Below, piece after piece: positions 1-7,586 of a stretch of 63,572 nt of DNA. A model generated the notes under the pieces. It was not told where the DNA came from, did no database searches, and was given only the letters and a program-made list of their open reading frames with translations. Positions within the stretch are counted from its first letter, which is position 1; each line of letters opens with the position of its first letter. Made by a program: the position numbers and the translations under genes. This DNA is from a bacterium (GTDB lineage: Bacteria; Babelota; Babeliae; Babelales; UASB340): the NCBI GenBank assembly GCA_030629005.1, contig DAOVPV010000008.1:1-63572 (forward strand). Direction: 5' to 3'.

Positions 1-1
1 A

Positions 2-301
2 GAGTCAAACTGGAAAAGAAAAAAATTCAGAAGATATGACATTACCTCTCCTGTTCCTTCAATAAATGGAGGAAAGAGACATTTTGTAAATCAAGCATCT
101 GATTATGCAAGAAAAATATGGACAGAGATGGGATTTAAAGAAATGACTGGGGACATGATTATGAGTTCTTTCTGGAATTTTGATGCTCTATTCACTGCAC
201 AGGACCACCCTGTAAGAGAAATACAAGACACTTTCTTTATAAATAAAAAGGGGTTAATTTCGGACCTTACCGAAATTAGCCCCTTTTTATTATATCCTTA
301 A
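2..301 (+). pseudogene. pheS: Archaeal-type phenylalanyl-tRNA synthetase alpha chain, 3'-truncated fragment (5' end outside window)
   Basis: The open frame enters from the left edge and stops at 299-301. It encodes motifs of the archaeal/eukaryal-type PheRS alpha chain (also found in spirochaetes): YDITSPVPSINGGKRHFVNQ, then MGFKEMTG, FWNFDALF, QDHPVREIQDTFFI. The bacterial form would read HPARxxHDTF in a different context. Homology ends abruptly near base 240, just after the QDTF motif. The last 20 codons are only the translation of a terminator hairpin, so the catalytic core beyond this point (class II motifs 2 and 3) is absent. I infer a broken gene or recombination scar; an assembly junction is possible. 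No SD or start is visible. Confidence 0.75.
243..290. terminator. Strong bidirectional intrinsic terminator
   Basis: A 21-base arm at 243-263 pairs with 270-290 around the 6-base loop ACCTTA. The only irregular pair is a T/G at base 254. A-rich and T-rich ends flank the GC-rich centre, so it can work on either strand. It forms the artificial 3' end of the pheS fragment. Confidence 0.85.
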
Positions 302-714
302 ACCAAGATTTGATTCCGATAATAATTATTATGTTAAAACAACTAGTCTTATTTACAAATTCAAAATCAATTTAAATTAAATTAAAAATAACGGAAAAAC
401 GAAAAATCAATTGCTCCATAAAAGTATCAAAAACAAACCGCCATACAGGCGAACCCATATGGCGGAAAAAAGGAGAAAGGAGAGTAGTAATGAAGCTAAT
501 TAATGCTTAATTCAAAGCGATAATTTTACATTCTAAATTAAGTACAAACATACTAGACCTATTCTTTAAGAAAATCAAGCACCCTTTTAAAAAAAGCGCT
601 AAATTAACAAATGGCCTCAAAAATTTACAGACTGTATTGAAAAAAAGGCTTTTTTTAGAAAAAATAAACTTTTTGCCAAAAATATAGATATTAATACTGA
701 AAAATTGAATTTAA
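302..714. other. Intergenic stretch between the pheS remnant and recF
   Basis: AT-rich, with no credible gene. It holds the hairpin at 438-465 and a purine-rich SD-like run (about 470-486) before a six-codon reading frame, MKLINA, at 490-510. No homology or repeat that I can recognise. Confidence 0.6.
438..465 (-). terminator. Hairpin, possible terminator of dnaN-recF
   Basis: CCGCCATA (438-445) pairs perfectly with TATGGCGG (458-465). On the minus strand the stem is followed by a T-rich run (TTTGTTTTTG). It lies about 250 bases beyond the recF stop, so recF transcripts could end here. Confidence 0.5.
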
Positions 715-1857
715 CTATTTAATAGAAAAAAAATCGAAATCTAATTTTTTATCTTTTAATAATCTTGAATGAAATAAAGATTCTATTGGAGATGTTATAA
801 AAGATTGAAATTGCTGATCCTTTAAAAGAGATATCGAACTAACCAGCCGTTTAATATCAAAATCAGTTATAAAATCATCCAATAATAATATACCTGTTTC
901 TGAACCTTGAATCTGAAGAAGTTGAGCTATTTTTAATAAAAATAAAATTAATTTTTGTTGCCCCCGGGAAGCAAAAAAACGAGCTCTTTTATTTTTAAAA
1001 TTTATATAAAAATCATCCAAGTGAATTCCAAATAAACTCCTTTGCCAACGCATCTCATTTGCCATTAATTTTAATTCATATTTTTTCCAAAATAAATCAA
1101 ACGAATCAACAACATTAAATGTTTCTTCCGATTTATTTTTATTCATATTTTTTCTAGCATAAGTTAACTCTATAGAAATATCCTGATCCAAAGTTTTAAA
1201 ATAAGATTGTAAGAAAATATTTACACTTTTTTGGATTTTATTTAAAAGCTCGATTCGTTTATTTTGTAAAAAAACCGTTTTTTCCCATAAAAGCTTTGTC
1301 CAGCTATATAGCTCATCATAAACGCTTCCGCTAATTTTATTATTGGAGTTTATAAACAAAAACTTATTTCTTTGATCTAAGTTTCTTTTATATTCTTTAA
1401 AAGGATCTATTAAATCCGGTTCCAATAAAAAAAGCGATTGATTCAAATAAGCTCGGCGAAACTCGGGAGCTCCAACAATCAGCTGTAAATCATCTTCGAC
1501 TAATGCTATCACCTTATATCTAGAAATAATATCTTTAAAACTAGAAATAGATTTTTTATTAAGTTTTACAGACTTACCATCAGACCGAGAATATCCTATC
1601 TGAATCTGATTAGAAATCGGATCAATCTCTTCATCAAAGTCCACCTGTATAAAAAAATGATTTTGTGAAAAACTAATAAGTTCATTTTTTGTTCTAGTTC
1701 TAAATGACCTAAGATAACAAGCATAGTAAAGAGCCTCTAAAATAGAAGTTTTTCCCGTACCATTGTTACCTTCCAAAACAACAAACTTATTATCAAAATT
1801 AAGTTGAAAATCAGAAAAACATCTGAAATTTTTCAGCTTAATATTTCTTACAATCAC
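715..1857 (-). CDS. recF: DNA replication and repair protein RecF
   Basis: 380 aa. RecF is an SMC-like ATPase that binds gapped DNA and helps load RecA. Walker A GNNGTGKT is at residues 30-37, the signature SRGQQ (usually SQGQQ) at about 297-301, and Walker B ILLLDD at about 323-328. The length is normal. It follows dnaN after 18 bases, the classic dnaN-recF pair, although dnaA is 40 kb away. The dispersed palindromic element lies in frame inside the gene (1111-1134), encoding SEETFNVV in a variable part of the middle domain. It is the only in-gene copy read in this frame and orientation. Confidence 0.95.
   Translation of the reverse strand: MIVRNIKLKNFRCFSDFQLNFDNKFVVLEGNNGTGKTSILEALYYACYLRSFRTRTKNELISFSQNHFFIQVDFDEEIDPISNQIQIGYSRSDGKSVKLNKKSISSFKDIISRYKVIALVEDDLQLIVGAPEFRRAYLNQSLFLLEPDLIDPFKEYKRNLDQRNKFLFINSNNKISGSVYDELYSWTKLLWEKTVFLQNKRIELLNKIQKSVNIFLQSYFKTLDQDISIELTYARKNMNKNKSEETFNVVDSFDLFWKKYELKLMANEMRWQRSLFGIHLDDFYINFKNKRARFFASRGQQKLILFLLKIAQLLQIQGSETGILLLDDFITDFDIKRLVSSISLLKDQQFQSFITSPIESLFHSRLLKDKKLDFDFFSIK
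1111..1134 (-). repeat. Dispersed palindromic element, copy inside recF
   Basis: Complete copy on the minus strand: AATCGGAAGA then AACATTTAATGTT, followed by G. It keeps the recF frame and is read in the sense direction (SEETFNVV). Confidence 0.85.
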
Positions 1858-1875
1858 GATTATAAAAAATTAATT

Positions 1876-2994
1876 TTATTCTGCAGAAACAGGCATTACC
1901 AAGTATGTCATATGATAATTTTTGTCTACAGAATTTGCTTCAAAAATTATTGGTTTAATTTCGTCACGTATAAAAAAATCAATTTTTTCATCTGCAAAAA
2001 CTTGCAAACCTGCAAGCAAATATGGTGAATAGAATTTTGTTAAAATTTCACTACCATCAAACTTATCTAATACCAAAGACTCATCAATTTTTCCAATTTC
2101 TTTATTGTGAAGATTTACAGCTAATTTTCCTGGTTTAAATTTAAAATTTGTTGAAACAAATTGACCGGATAAAAAACAACTTGTTCTTTTTAAAGTTTTT
2201 AAAAATGATTGCTTGTCTAAACTTGCAGCCACAAAGCCCTCTTTTTCTAAAATAGGTTCATAACTTGGAAATGGATCTGAAATTAATCTTGTAAAAAAGT
2301 TAAAACTTATTCCAGAAAATACCAACTGATTCCCACAAGTTCCTAAAAAAACATTTTCCGAATGAGTTTCTTCCAAAACCTTTTTTAATTCTAAAACAGC
2401 TCGCTTAGGTAAAAGCCACTTTTGACTTTCAGGCAACTTATATTTTTCTGTAAAAACTTTTGCTAAACGATGACCGTCTGTTGCAACCATCAACATTCCA
2501 TCATTTGTAAACTCTAAAAGCATACCATTTAATGCTGAATTTGAATTATTCTGAGGAATTAAAAATGCAACTTTATTTAACAAATCAACTAAAAACGATG
2601 AATCTATTTGCATTAAATTTTCGATTCTTTCTGGAAATTGAGGAAAATCCTGCGCAGAGCGAATATTTAAATAAAGCTTTACACCAGCAGCTTTAAGTGC
2701 AAGTTGATTTTCAGAAAAATTAAATTCTATATCACCTTCCATTTCCTTGATTAAATCAAATATTCTTTTTCCGGAAATTAAAAAATCAAAATTTTCCGCA
2801 AAGTTACTATCAATACCCATGCTAGACTGCAGACTAATTTGCAAATCTGTAGATTTTAAAACCAATTCTTTAGAATTAACCTGAAACATAACTGATTCTG
2901 TTACATCAAGTGCAGTTTTCTTACTACAAATTGGCTGCATTGATGTTAACAAAGACAAGATATCTTTTTGTGCAACTACAAATTTTCCGTCCAT
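1876..2994 (-). CDS. dnaN: DNA polymerase III beta sliding clamp
   Basis: 372 aa, the usual length. The clamp encircles DNA as a dimer and tethers the replicative polymerase. The conserved ATDGHRLAK segment sits in the middle domain, and the C-terminus MPVSAE corresponds to the family's MPMR-type tail. The N-terminus VAQKDILSLLTSMQPI is typical. It is upstream of recF with an 18-base gap. A copy of the dispersed palindrome lies about 80 bases before its start, in the sense direction. Confidence 0.95.
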   Translation of the reverse strand: MDGKFVVAQKDILSLLTSMQPICSKKTALDVTESVMFQVNSKELVLKSTDLQISLQSSMGIDSNFAENFDFLISGKRIFDLIKEMEGDIEFNFSENQLALKAAGVKLYLNIRSAQDFPQFPERIENLMQIDSSFLVDLLNKVAFLIPQNNSNSALNGMLLEFTNDGMLMVATDGHRLAKVFTEKYKLPESQKWLLPKRAVLELKKVLEETHSENVFLGTCGNQLVFSGISFNFFTRLISDPFPSYEPILEKEGFVAASLDKQSFLKTLKRTSCFLSGQFVSTNFKFKPGKLAVNLHNKEIGKIDESLVLDKFDGSEILTKFYSPYLLAGLQVFADEKIDFFIRDEIKPIIFEANSVDKNYHMTYLVMPVSAE

Positions 2995-3074
2995 AAGTTT
3001 TACTCTCTTTTAATTTTATATAAAATTTAAAAAACTAGTTACTTTACTGTATAATATTAACCATAATTTTCAAC

Positions 3075-3097
3075 AACATTAAATGTTTCTTCTGATT
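3075..3097 (-). repeat. Dispersed palindromic element, upstream of dnaN
   Basis: Minus-strand copy with one change (AATCAGAAGA for AATCGGAAGA) and a perfect core AACATTTAATGTT. About 80 bases before the dnaN start, in sense orientation. Confidence 0.85.
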
Positions 3098-3236
3098 ATT
3101 TAGTATAAAACATACGTAAAAATTGGAAAGACAATATTCACAAAATAAAAAATAATATTTAAAATAGATAATTCCCCCCGATATCTTCGTAAAAAAATGC
3201 AAACAGAAGTCGCACATGCAATAAAAAAGCATGGAC

Positions 3237-3261
3237 GCTGGCTTCATAGTGCCAAGCCAGC
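3237..3261 (-). terminator. Hairpin, possible terminator after xerD
   Basis: GCTGGCTT (3237-3244) pairs with AAGCCAGC (3254-3261) around a 9-base loop. On the minus strand TTTTTT follows within about 10 bases. Confidence 0.5.
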
Positions 3262-3338
3262 CCACACTGCCATAGGGCGCAAATATTTAAATAGAAGCGA
3301 CACTTTGCAAAAAACGTGCAGAATTCAAACACTCACGC

Positions 3339-4268
3339 TTATGCTCGAGGATGTTTATCATCATAAACTTTTCTTAGATGACTTTTTTCCAAATGCGTAT
3401 AAATTTGAACCGTTGAAATATTTTCATGCCCTAATAAAAGTTGCAATGATCTTATATTCGCACCATTTTGTAATAAATGAGTTGCCAAAGAGTGCCTTAA
3501 GGTATGAGGAGACACTTTCTTTTTGATATTAGTTTTTGATAAAATATTTTTTAGAATACCCCAAAAGCTCTGTCTAGATATTGGTTTGATTGTACTTTTA
3601 TAATAAGAAAAAAATAAATAGTTATTATTATTAATTTTATTTCTTTCCACTTTAGGTTTTAAATTTTCATAAATTTTTTCTAAATAAAATTTTAAAAATT
3701 CAAAAATCGCAATCGGAACAGGAACCATGCGCTCCTTACTTCCCTTACCAGAAAGCAAGATAAAGCCCGTATTAAAATCCACTTGATCTATTTTTAAATT
3801 GACCAACTCAGAAACTCTCATTCCTGAAGAATATAACAAAGAAAGCATGGCTCTATTTCTGAATCCTTTATCAGAATTATCTTTACCCGCAACTTTTAGT
3901 AATTCTTCGATTTCAGCTTCTGTAAGATATATTGGCAAACTCTTTGTTTGTTTTGGAAAAACTAAATCTCCTGCAGTGTTGGGTATTTTAAATCGTTCAT
4001 TTAAAAAATTAAAAAACGACTTTAAACACGATATTTTTCTAGAAAGAGTGCTTGCAGAAATGCCATCATTTTTTATTTTCTTCAGAAAACTTTTAAGATG
4101 AATTTTATTACTCGTTAATATCGTAATTTTTTTTTGTTTGAAAAAATCCAAAAGCTGCTCTATGTCTTTTCTATATGCTAGAAAAGTATTTTTACTCGTT
4201 CTTTTTTCTGTTAAAAGATAAGTAATAAATGAAGAAAAAAAAGACTCATCGCTAAATTTAGAACTCAT
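3339..4268 (-). CDS. xerD: Tyrosine recombinase XerD/XerC
   Basis: 309 aa. It resolves chromosome dimers at dif with its partner recombinase. An N-terminal SAM-like core-binding domain spans about 5-95, and the catalytic domain about 115-300. The full set of active residues is visible: R151 (SGMRVSEL), K175 (GKGSKER), H255 and R258 (HTLRHSLATH), H281 (LLGHENIS) and nucleophile Y290 (QIYTH). The C-terminus HPRA is typical of XerD, so I prefer XerD to XerC. It lies 23 bases after proS on the same strand. Confidence 0.9.
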   Translation of the reverse strand: MSSKFSDESFFSSFITYLLTEKRTSKNTFLAYRKDIEQLLDFFKQKKITILTSNKIHLKSFLKKIKNDGISASTLSRKISCLKSFFNFLNERFKIPNTAGDLVFPKQTKSLPIYLTEAEIEELLKVAGKDNSDKGFRNRAMLSLLYSSGMRVSELVNLKIDQVDFNTGFILLSGKGSKERMVPVPIAIFEFLKFYLEKIYENLKPKVERNKINNNNYLFFSYYKSTIKPISRQSFWGILKNILSKTNIKKKVSPHTLRHSLATHLLQNGANIRSLQLLLGHENISTVQIYTHLEKSHLRKVYDDKHPRA

Positions 4269-4291
4269 ATCTCGAGCATCCCAACAAAAAT

Positions 4292-5725
4292 CTAGTAAGC
4301 TTTTGCAACTAATATATCTGTCTTACTAGATTTTGAACATGCAAAGCAAGTTTTATTTTCTTTACTATCTAAAAGACAACGAATTGTAGCTTTATACTCT
4401 TTTACTCTGGCTTCACAATCTGGAGAACCACACCAACCAACCTGGTACAAACCATTGTTTTTTTCCAATTCTGGACCAAAATCTTCTAGCTTCTCAGCTT
4501 TATGTTGATAACCTTGCATACGTTCTTTTGCCTTTTCAAAAAGATCTTTTTGAATTTTATCAAGCAAGTTTGCAACTTCTCTATTTACCATATCTATAGA
4601 AACAAAACTTTTCTTTTTAGTTTTATCTTGCTCTATTCTATTAACAAGAACAACTTGATTTTTATCTAAATCTTTTGGACCAATTTCCATTCTAACTGGA
4701 ACTCCTTTTACTTCCCATTTAAAAAATTTTGCCCCAGGAGTAAGCTGATCATCCAAATCTACAAAAACTCTAAAACCATCATGCTCTAAACAGTTCCTTA
4801 TTTGTTCAACTTTACTTAAAATTAAATCCTTTTCTTCATCTTTTCTATATATGGGAATAATAACAACTTGAATAGGAGCAACTTTAGGAGGCATTACCAA
4901 CCCTTTTTGGTCCCCATGTGTCATAATTATTCCGCCAATTAATCTTGTTGTAACACCCCATGAAGTACAATATGGAGAAACTAATTGACCATCTTTATTT
5001 TGAAATTTTATATCAAAAGACTTTGAAAAACTATGTGCTAAAACATGAGACGTTCCCATCTGCAAAGCTTTACCATCTTGCATTAAACATTCTATTGCAT
5101 AAGTTTGATCCGCTCCAGCAAACCTTTCTGATTCTGACTTTACACCAGTAATTACAGGAATTGCCAAATAATCTTGAACAAAATTTTTATATAATTCTAA
5201 AATTTCTTTTGCAAAAATAACGGCTTCTTCTCGATCCAAATGAGCAGTATGACCTTCTTGCCATAAAAACTCTGTCGTTCTTAAAAATGGACGCGTTCGC
5301 ATCTCCCATCTAACAACATTAGCCCATTGATTTATTTTTAAAGGCAAATCTCTCCATGATTTTATCCACTTAGCAAACATAGAATAAATCATCGTTTCCG
5401 ATGTTGGCCTTACAACTAATGGCTCATCTAATTTTTTACCGCCAGCATGAGTAACCACTGCTAACTCAGGAGAAAAACCCTCCACATGCTTTGCCTCTTT
5501 TTTAAAAAAACTTTCTGGTATCAAAAGAGGAAAATAAGCGTTCTCAGTTCCCGTTTCTTTTATTTTTTTATCTAGAGTTTTTTGTATGTTTTCCCACAAT
5601 GAATAACAATACGGACGCAAAACAAAACTACCCCTTACCGGACTTTGATCAATAAACTCTGAAGCTTCTAATACGTCTTGATACCATTGAGCAAAATCAC
5701 GATTTATATCTGAAAGTTTTTTCAT
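4292..5725 (-). CDS. proS: Prolyl-tRNA synthetase, archaeal/eukaryal type
   Basis: 477 aa, the length of the short archaeal/eukaryal-type ProRS; bacterial-type enzymes are about 570 aa with an inserted editing domain, which is absent here. RPTSET and RTTEFLWQEGHTAH are class IIa active-site motifs. The anticodon-binding domain follows from about residue 285. The C-terminus has a zinc-site-like set of cysteines (WCGSPDCE, then TCFACS) and ends in the AKAY tail typical of this type. SD AGGTG precedes the ATG. It is probably co-transcribed with xerD. Confidence 0.95.
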   Translation of the reverse strand: MKKLSDINRDFAQWYQDVLEASEFIDQSPVRGSFVLRPYCYSLWENIQKTLDKKIKETGTENAYFPLLIPESFFKKEAKHVEGFSPELAVVTHAGGKKLDEPLVVRPTSETMIYSMFAKWIKSWRDLPLKINQWANVVRWEMRTRPFLRTTEFLWQEGHTAHLDREEAVIFAKEILELYKNFVQDYLAIPVITGVKSESERFAGADQTYAIECLMQDGKALQMGTSHVLAHSFSKSFDIKFQNKDGQLVSPYCTSWGVTTRLIGGIIMTHGDQKGLVMPPKVAPIQVVIIPIYRKDEEKDLILSKVEQIRNCLEHDGFRVFVDLDDQLTPGAKFFKWEVKGVPVRMEIGPKDLDKNQVVLVNRIEQDKTKKKSFVSIDMVNREVANLLDKIQKDLFEKAKERMQGYQHKAEKLEDFGPELEKNNGLYQVGWCGSPDCEARVKEYKATIRCLLDSKENKTCFACSKSSKTDILVAKAY

Positions 5726-5868
5726 TTTAACACCTAATTCAAATTATTAGCTTACTATTGATAAGTCCAAAATATTGACATAAAACTATCAAATGGTTTA
5801 TCAAATATTATTAAGAGCAAACATTATATTACCAAAAAATTATTTGAATAAGTATAAAAATATTAAAA

Positions 5869-5890
5869 ATTGAAAGAAACATTTAATGTT
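5869..5890 (+). repeat. Dispersed palindromic element, directly upstream of the channel-like gene
   Basis: Plus-strand copy (ATTGAAAGA then the perfect core AACATTTAATGTT) that ends just before the SD of the gene starting at 5901. An upstream ATG at 5886 lies inside the element. Confidence 0.85.
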
Positions 5891-5900
5891 AAGGGGAAAT

Positions 5901-7571
5901 ATGTTTACATTAATTGAACCTGTCGCCTTTATTAATATGGTATTATGTATTTTAATAGCGATATCAAGCTATTTTATATACAAAGCCTCCCAAAATGCTC
6001 TTCCCAAAGCAATATTTATTGCATTTACTCTATTTTCGTTAAATCATATATTTATTCTTTTAAATCTAAGTAAAATTATCCCTTCATTATTCGTAGCCTT
6101 AAGAATCTCTGGTTACCTTTTTATAGCCTGGGCTATTTTTAAAAATTTAAACAACAAATATAAAAAGTATTTCCTTACGTCAAGTATTGCTTTAATTACC
6201 CTTTTTTTCACAGGTATCTTTTTTTTATTTTTATATAAAAAGATACCAGATTTTACGAACCTGTTTTTAATAGAAAAAAGCATAAACTTCTTACTTTGCA
6301 CAAAAATTATAATTTTAAGTTATCTTGCAAATAAATTAACCTCAAATTCTATATTTAAATACATAAAAATAGCATTCTTAATTTTTGCATTTTCACATAT
6401 TAGCTCAATACTTGGATTCGACAAACCAATATATCTAATTTTAGTTATTTCCAGGATCTTAGCATATTTTCTCATATTTATAGGCGTCTACTCTAATTTA
6501 AAAGAAACAACTAAAGATAAAATTGCAAAATTTATTTCCAGCTTTAAAGTTCAAGCTGGTATAGTCAGTTTTATGGTCATAATATTAGTATCAATTTTTT
6601 ATAGTCAAACGTATAAGTACACATCTACAGACCCTATTCCTAAAATAAAAAAAACAAAAATATCAACCGAAAATTATTTTTTAAAAGAAGTAAAAACAGG
6701 ACTCTTTATTAAAAATTTTTCAAGATTTGATATTGTAAAAAATGAATTTGTAATGAATGCAATTGTATGGTTTGAGTTTGATCCTCACCAAATATCACTA
6801 AATACTATAGAAAAATTTTCGTTCGAAAATGGGAAAATTATAAAACAAGAACCAGTTAAAACAAAAATTATCGGAAATAAAATATGGGCAAATTATAAGG
6901 TAACGGTAGAATTTACAAGCAATTTAGACTACAAATTATTCCCTCTAGAAGACCACAAAATATATATTGGTTTAATAAACACAGAAATGAACCCTTATTC
7001 CGAAATTCTAGTATCTCATAATACAGACCTCTCTATTAAAAAAAACATATACACCAGTGACTGGAAAAACATAGGATGCGAGGTTGAATATGGTTACATA
7101 GATGATACAATCGACATAGATCAAAAAAAGAAAAGTAATAAATACCCAATAGTCTATTATGAATTAGACTTCCAAAAATCTGGTATTAAAAAAACATTGG
7201 CTATTTTCTTGCCACTGTATATGATTTTTTTCCTAAGTCTATTTTCTCTTATAATAAATATAAAAAATACTTCGGGAATACTATCTTTATCTGTTGGTAG
7301 CGCATCAGCTTTAATATTTGACCTACTAGCAATAGAAAGCATGAGCCCTGATGTAAGATACTTTACTATAGCAAATAAATTATTTTTGATATTTCTAATA
7401 CTATCTTTTTTAATTCTCCTAATTAATGTTTATTCAATGAAAGAGTTTGCAGGAGATGGAGACAGAAAAGCACTTGTCAATAGTAATATTATATTAATAA
7501 GAAATTTTATGTTTTTGTTTCTAGCAATATTTACAATATTAATAACTTACGCATCAACTTATAATTTATAG
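5901..7571 (+). CDS. Candidate pentameric ligand-gated ion channel fused to an N-terminal seven-helix membrane module
   Basis: About 556 aa. The ATG at 5901 is preferred because SD AAGGGG (5891-5896) is correctly spaced; an in-frame ATG at 5886 would place the SD inside the gene. Residues 1-215 hold about seven membrane helices of no family I recognise, and an eighth helix follows at about 217-240. Residues 255-425 look like the beta-sandwich receptor domain of prokaryotic Cys-loop-type channels: VKTGLFI, NAIVWFEF, a LDYKLFPLEDH segment (P348) matching the GLIC region LDFRRYPFDS, then TSDW. After that come IFLPLYMIFFLSL (TM1 with its LP), SGILSLSVGSASALIFDLL (TM2), SPDVRYFTIANK leading into TM3, and TM4 near 530-553. 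No Cys-loop cysteines, as in other bacterial members. It forms an operon with the next gene (15-base gap). Confidence 0.72.
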   Translation: MFTLIEPVAFINMVLCILIAISSYFIYKASQNALPKAIFIAFTLFSLNHIFILLNLSKIIPSLFVALRISGYLFIAWAIFKNLNNKYKKYFLTSSIALITLFFTGIFFLFLYKKIPDFTNLFLIEKSINFLLCTKIIILSYLANKLTSNSIFKYIKIAFLIFAFSHISSILGFDKPIYLILVISRILAYFLIFIGVYSNLKETTKDKIAKFISSFKVQAGIVSFMVIILVSIFYSQTYKYTSTDPIPKIKKTKISTENYFLKEVKTGLFIKNFSRFDIVKNEFVMNAIVWFEFDPHQISLNTIEKFSFENGKIIKQEPVKTKIIGNKIWANYKVTVEFTSNLDYKLFPLEDHKIYIGLINTEMNPYSEILVSHNTDLSIKKNIYTSDWKNIGCEVEYGYIDDTIDIDQKKKSNKYPIVYYELDFQKSGIKKTLAIFLPLYMIFFLSLFSLIINIKNTSGILSLSVGSASALIFDLLAIESMSPDVRYFTIANKLFLIFLILSFLILLINVYSMKEFAGDGDRKALVNSNIILIRNFMFLFLAIFTILITYASTYNL

Positions 7572-7586
7572 GTACAGGAGAGTAAA

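Larger units (their letters stand above)
2995..3338. other. Intergenic region between xerD and dnaN
   Basis: Holds one copy of the dispersed palindrome (3075-3097) and a hairpin that may end xerD transcription (3237-3261). A frame can be opened across 3197-3526, but its 3' half is the reverse of xerD and its 5' half resembles nothing, so I do not call a gene. The dnaN promoter must lie here. Confidence 0.6.

Noticed and set aside
490-510. Mini frame MKLINA with purine-rich SD
   Set aside because: Only six codons, and no gene downstream on that strand to be regulated.
3197-3526. Plus-strand frame of 109 codons
   Set aside because: Its 3' half is antisense to xerD and the 5' half covers a hairpin; no SD and no homology.
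5886-5900. Upstream ATG as the start of the channel-like gene
   Set aside because: It lies inside the dispersed element, and the SD AAGGGG would then fall within the gene; the ATG at 5901 is correctly spaced.
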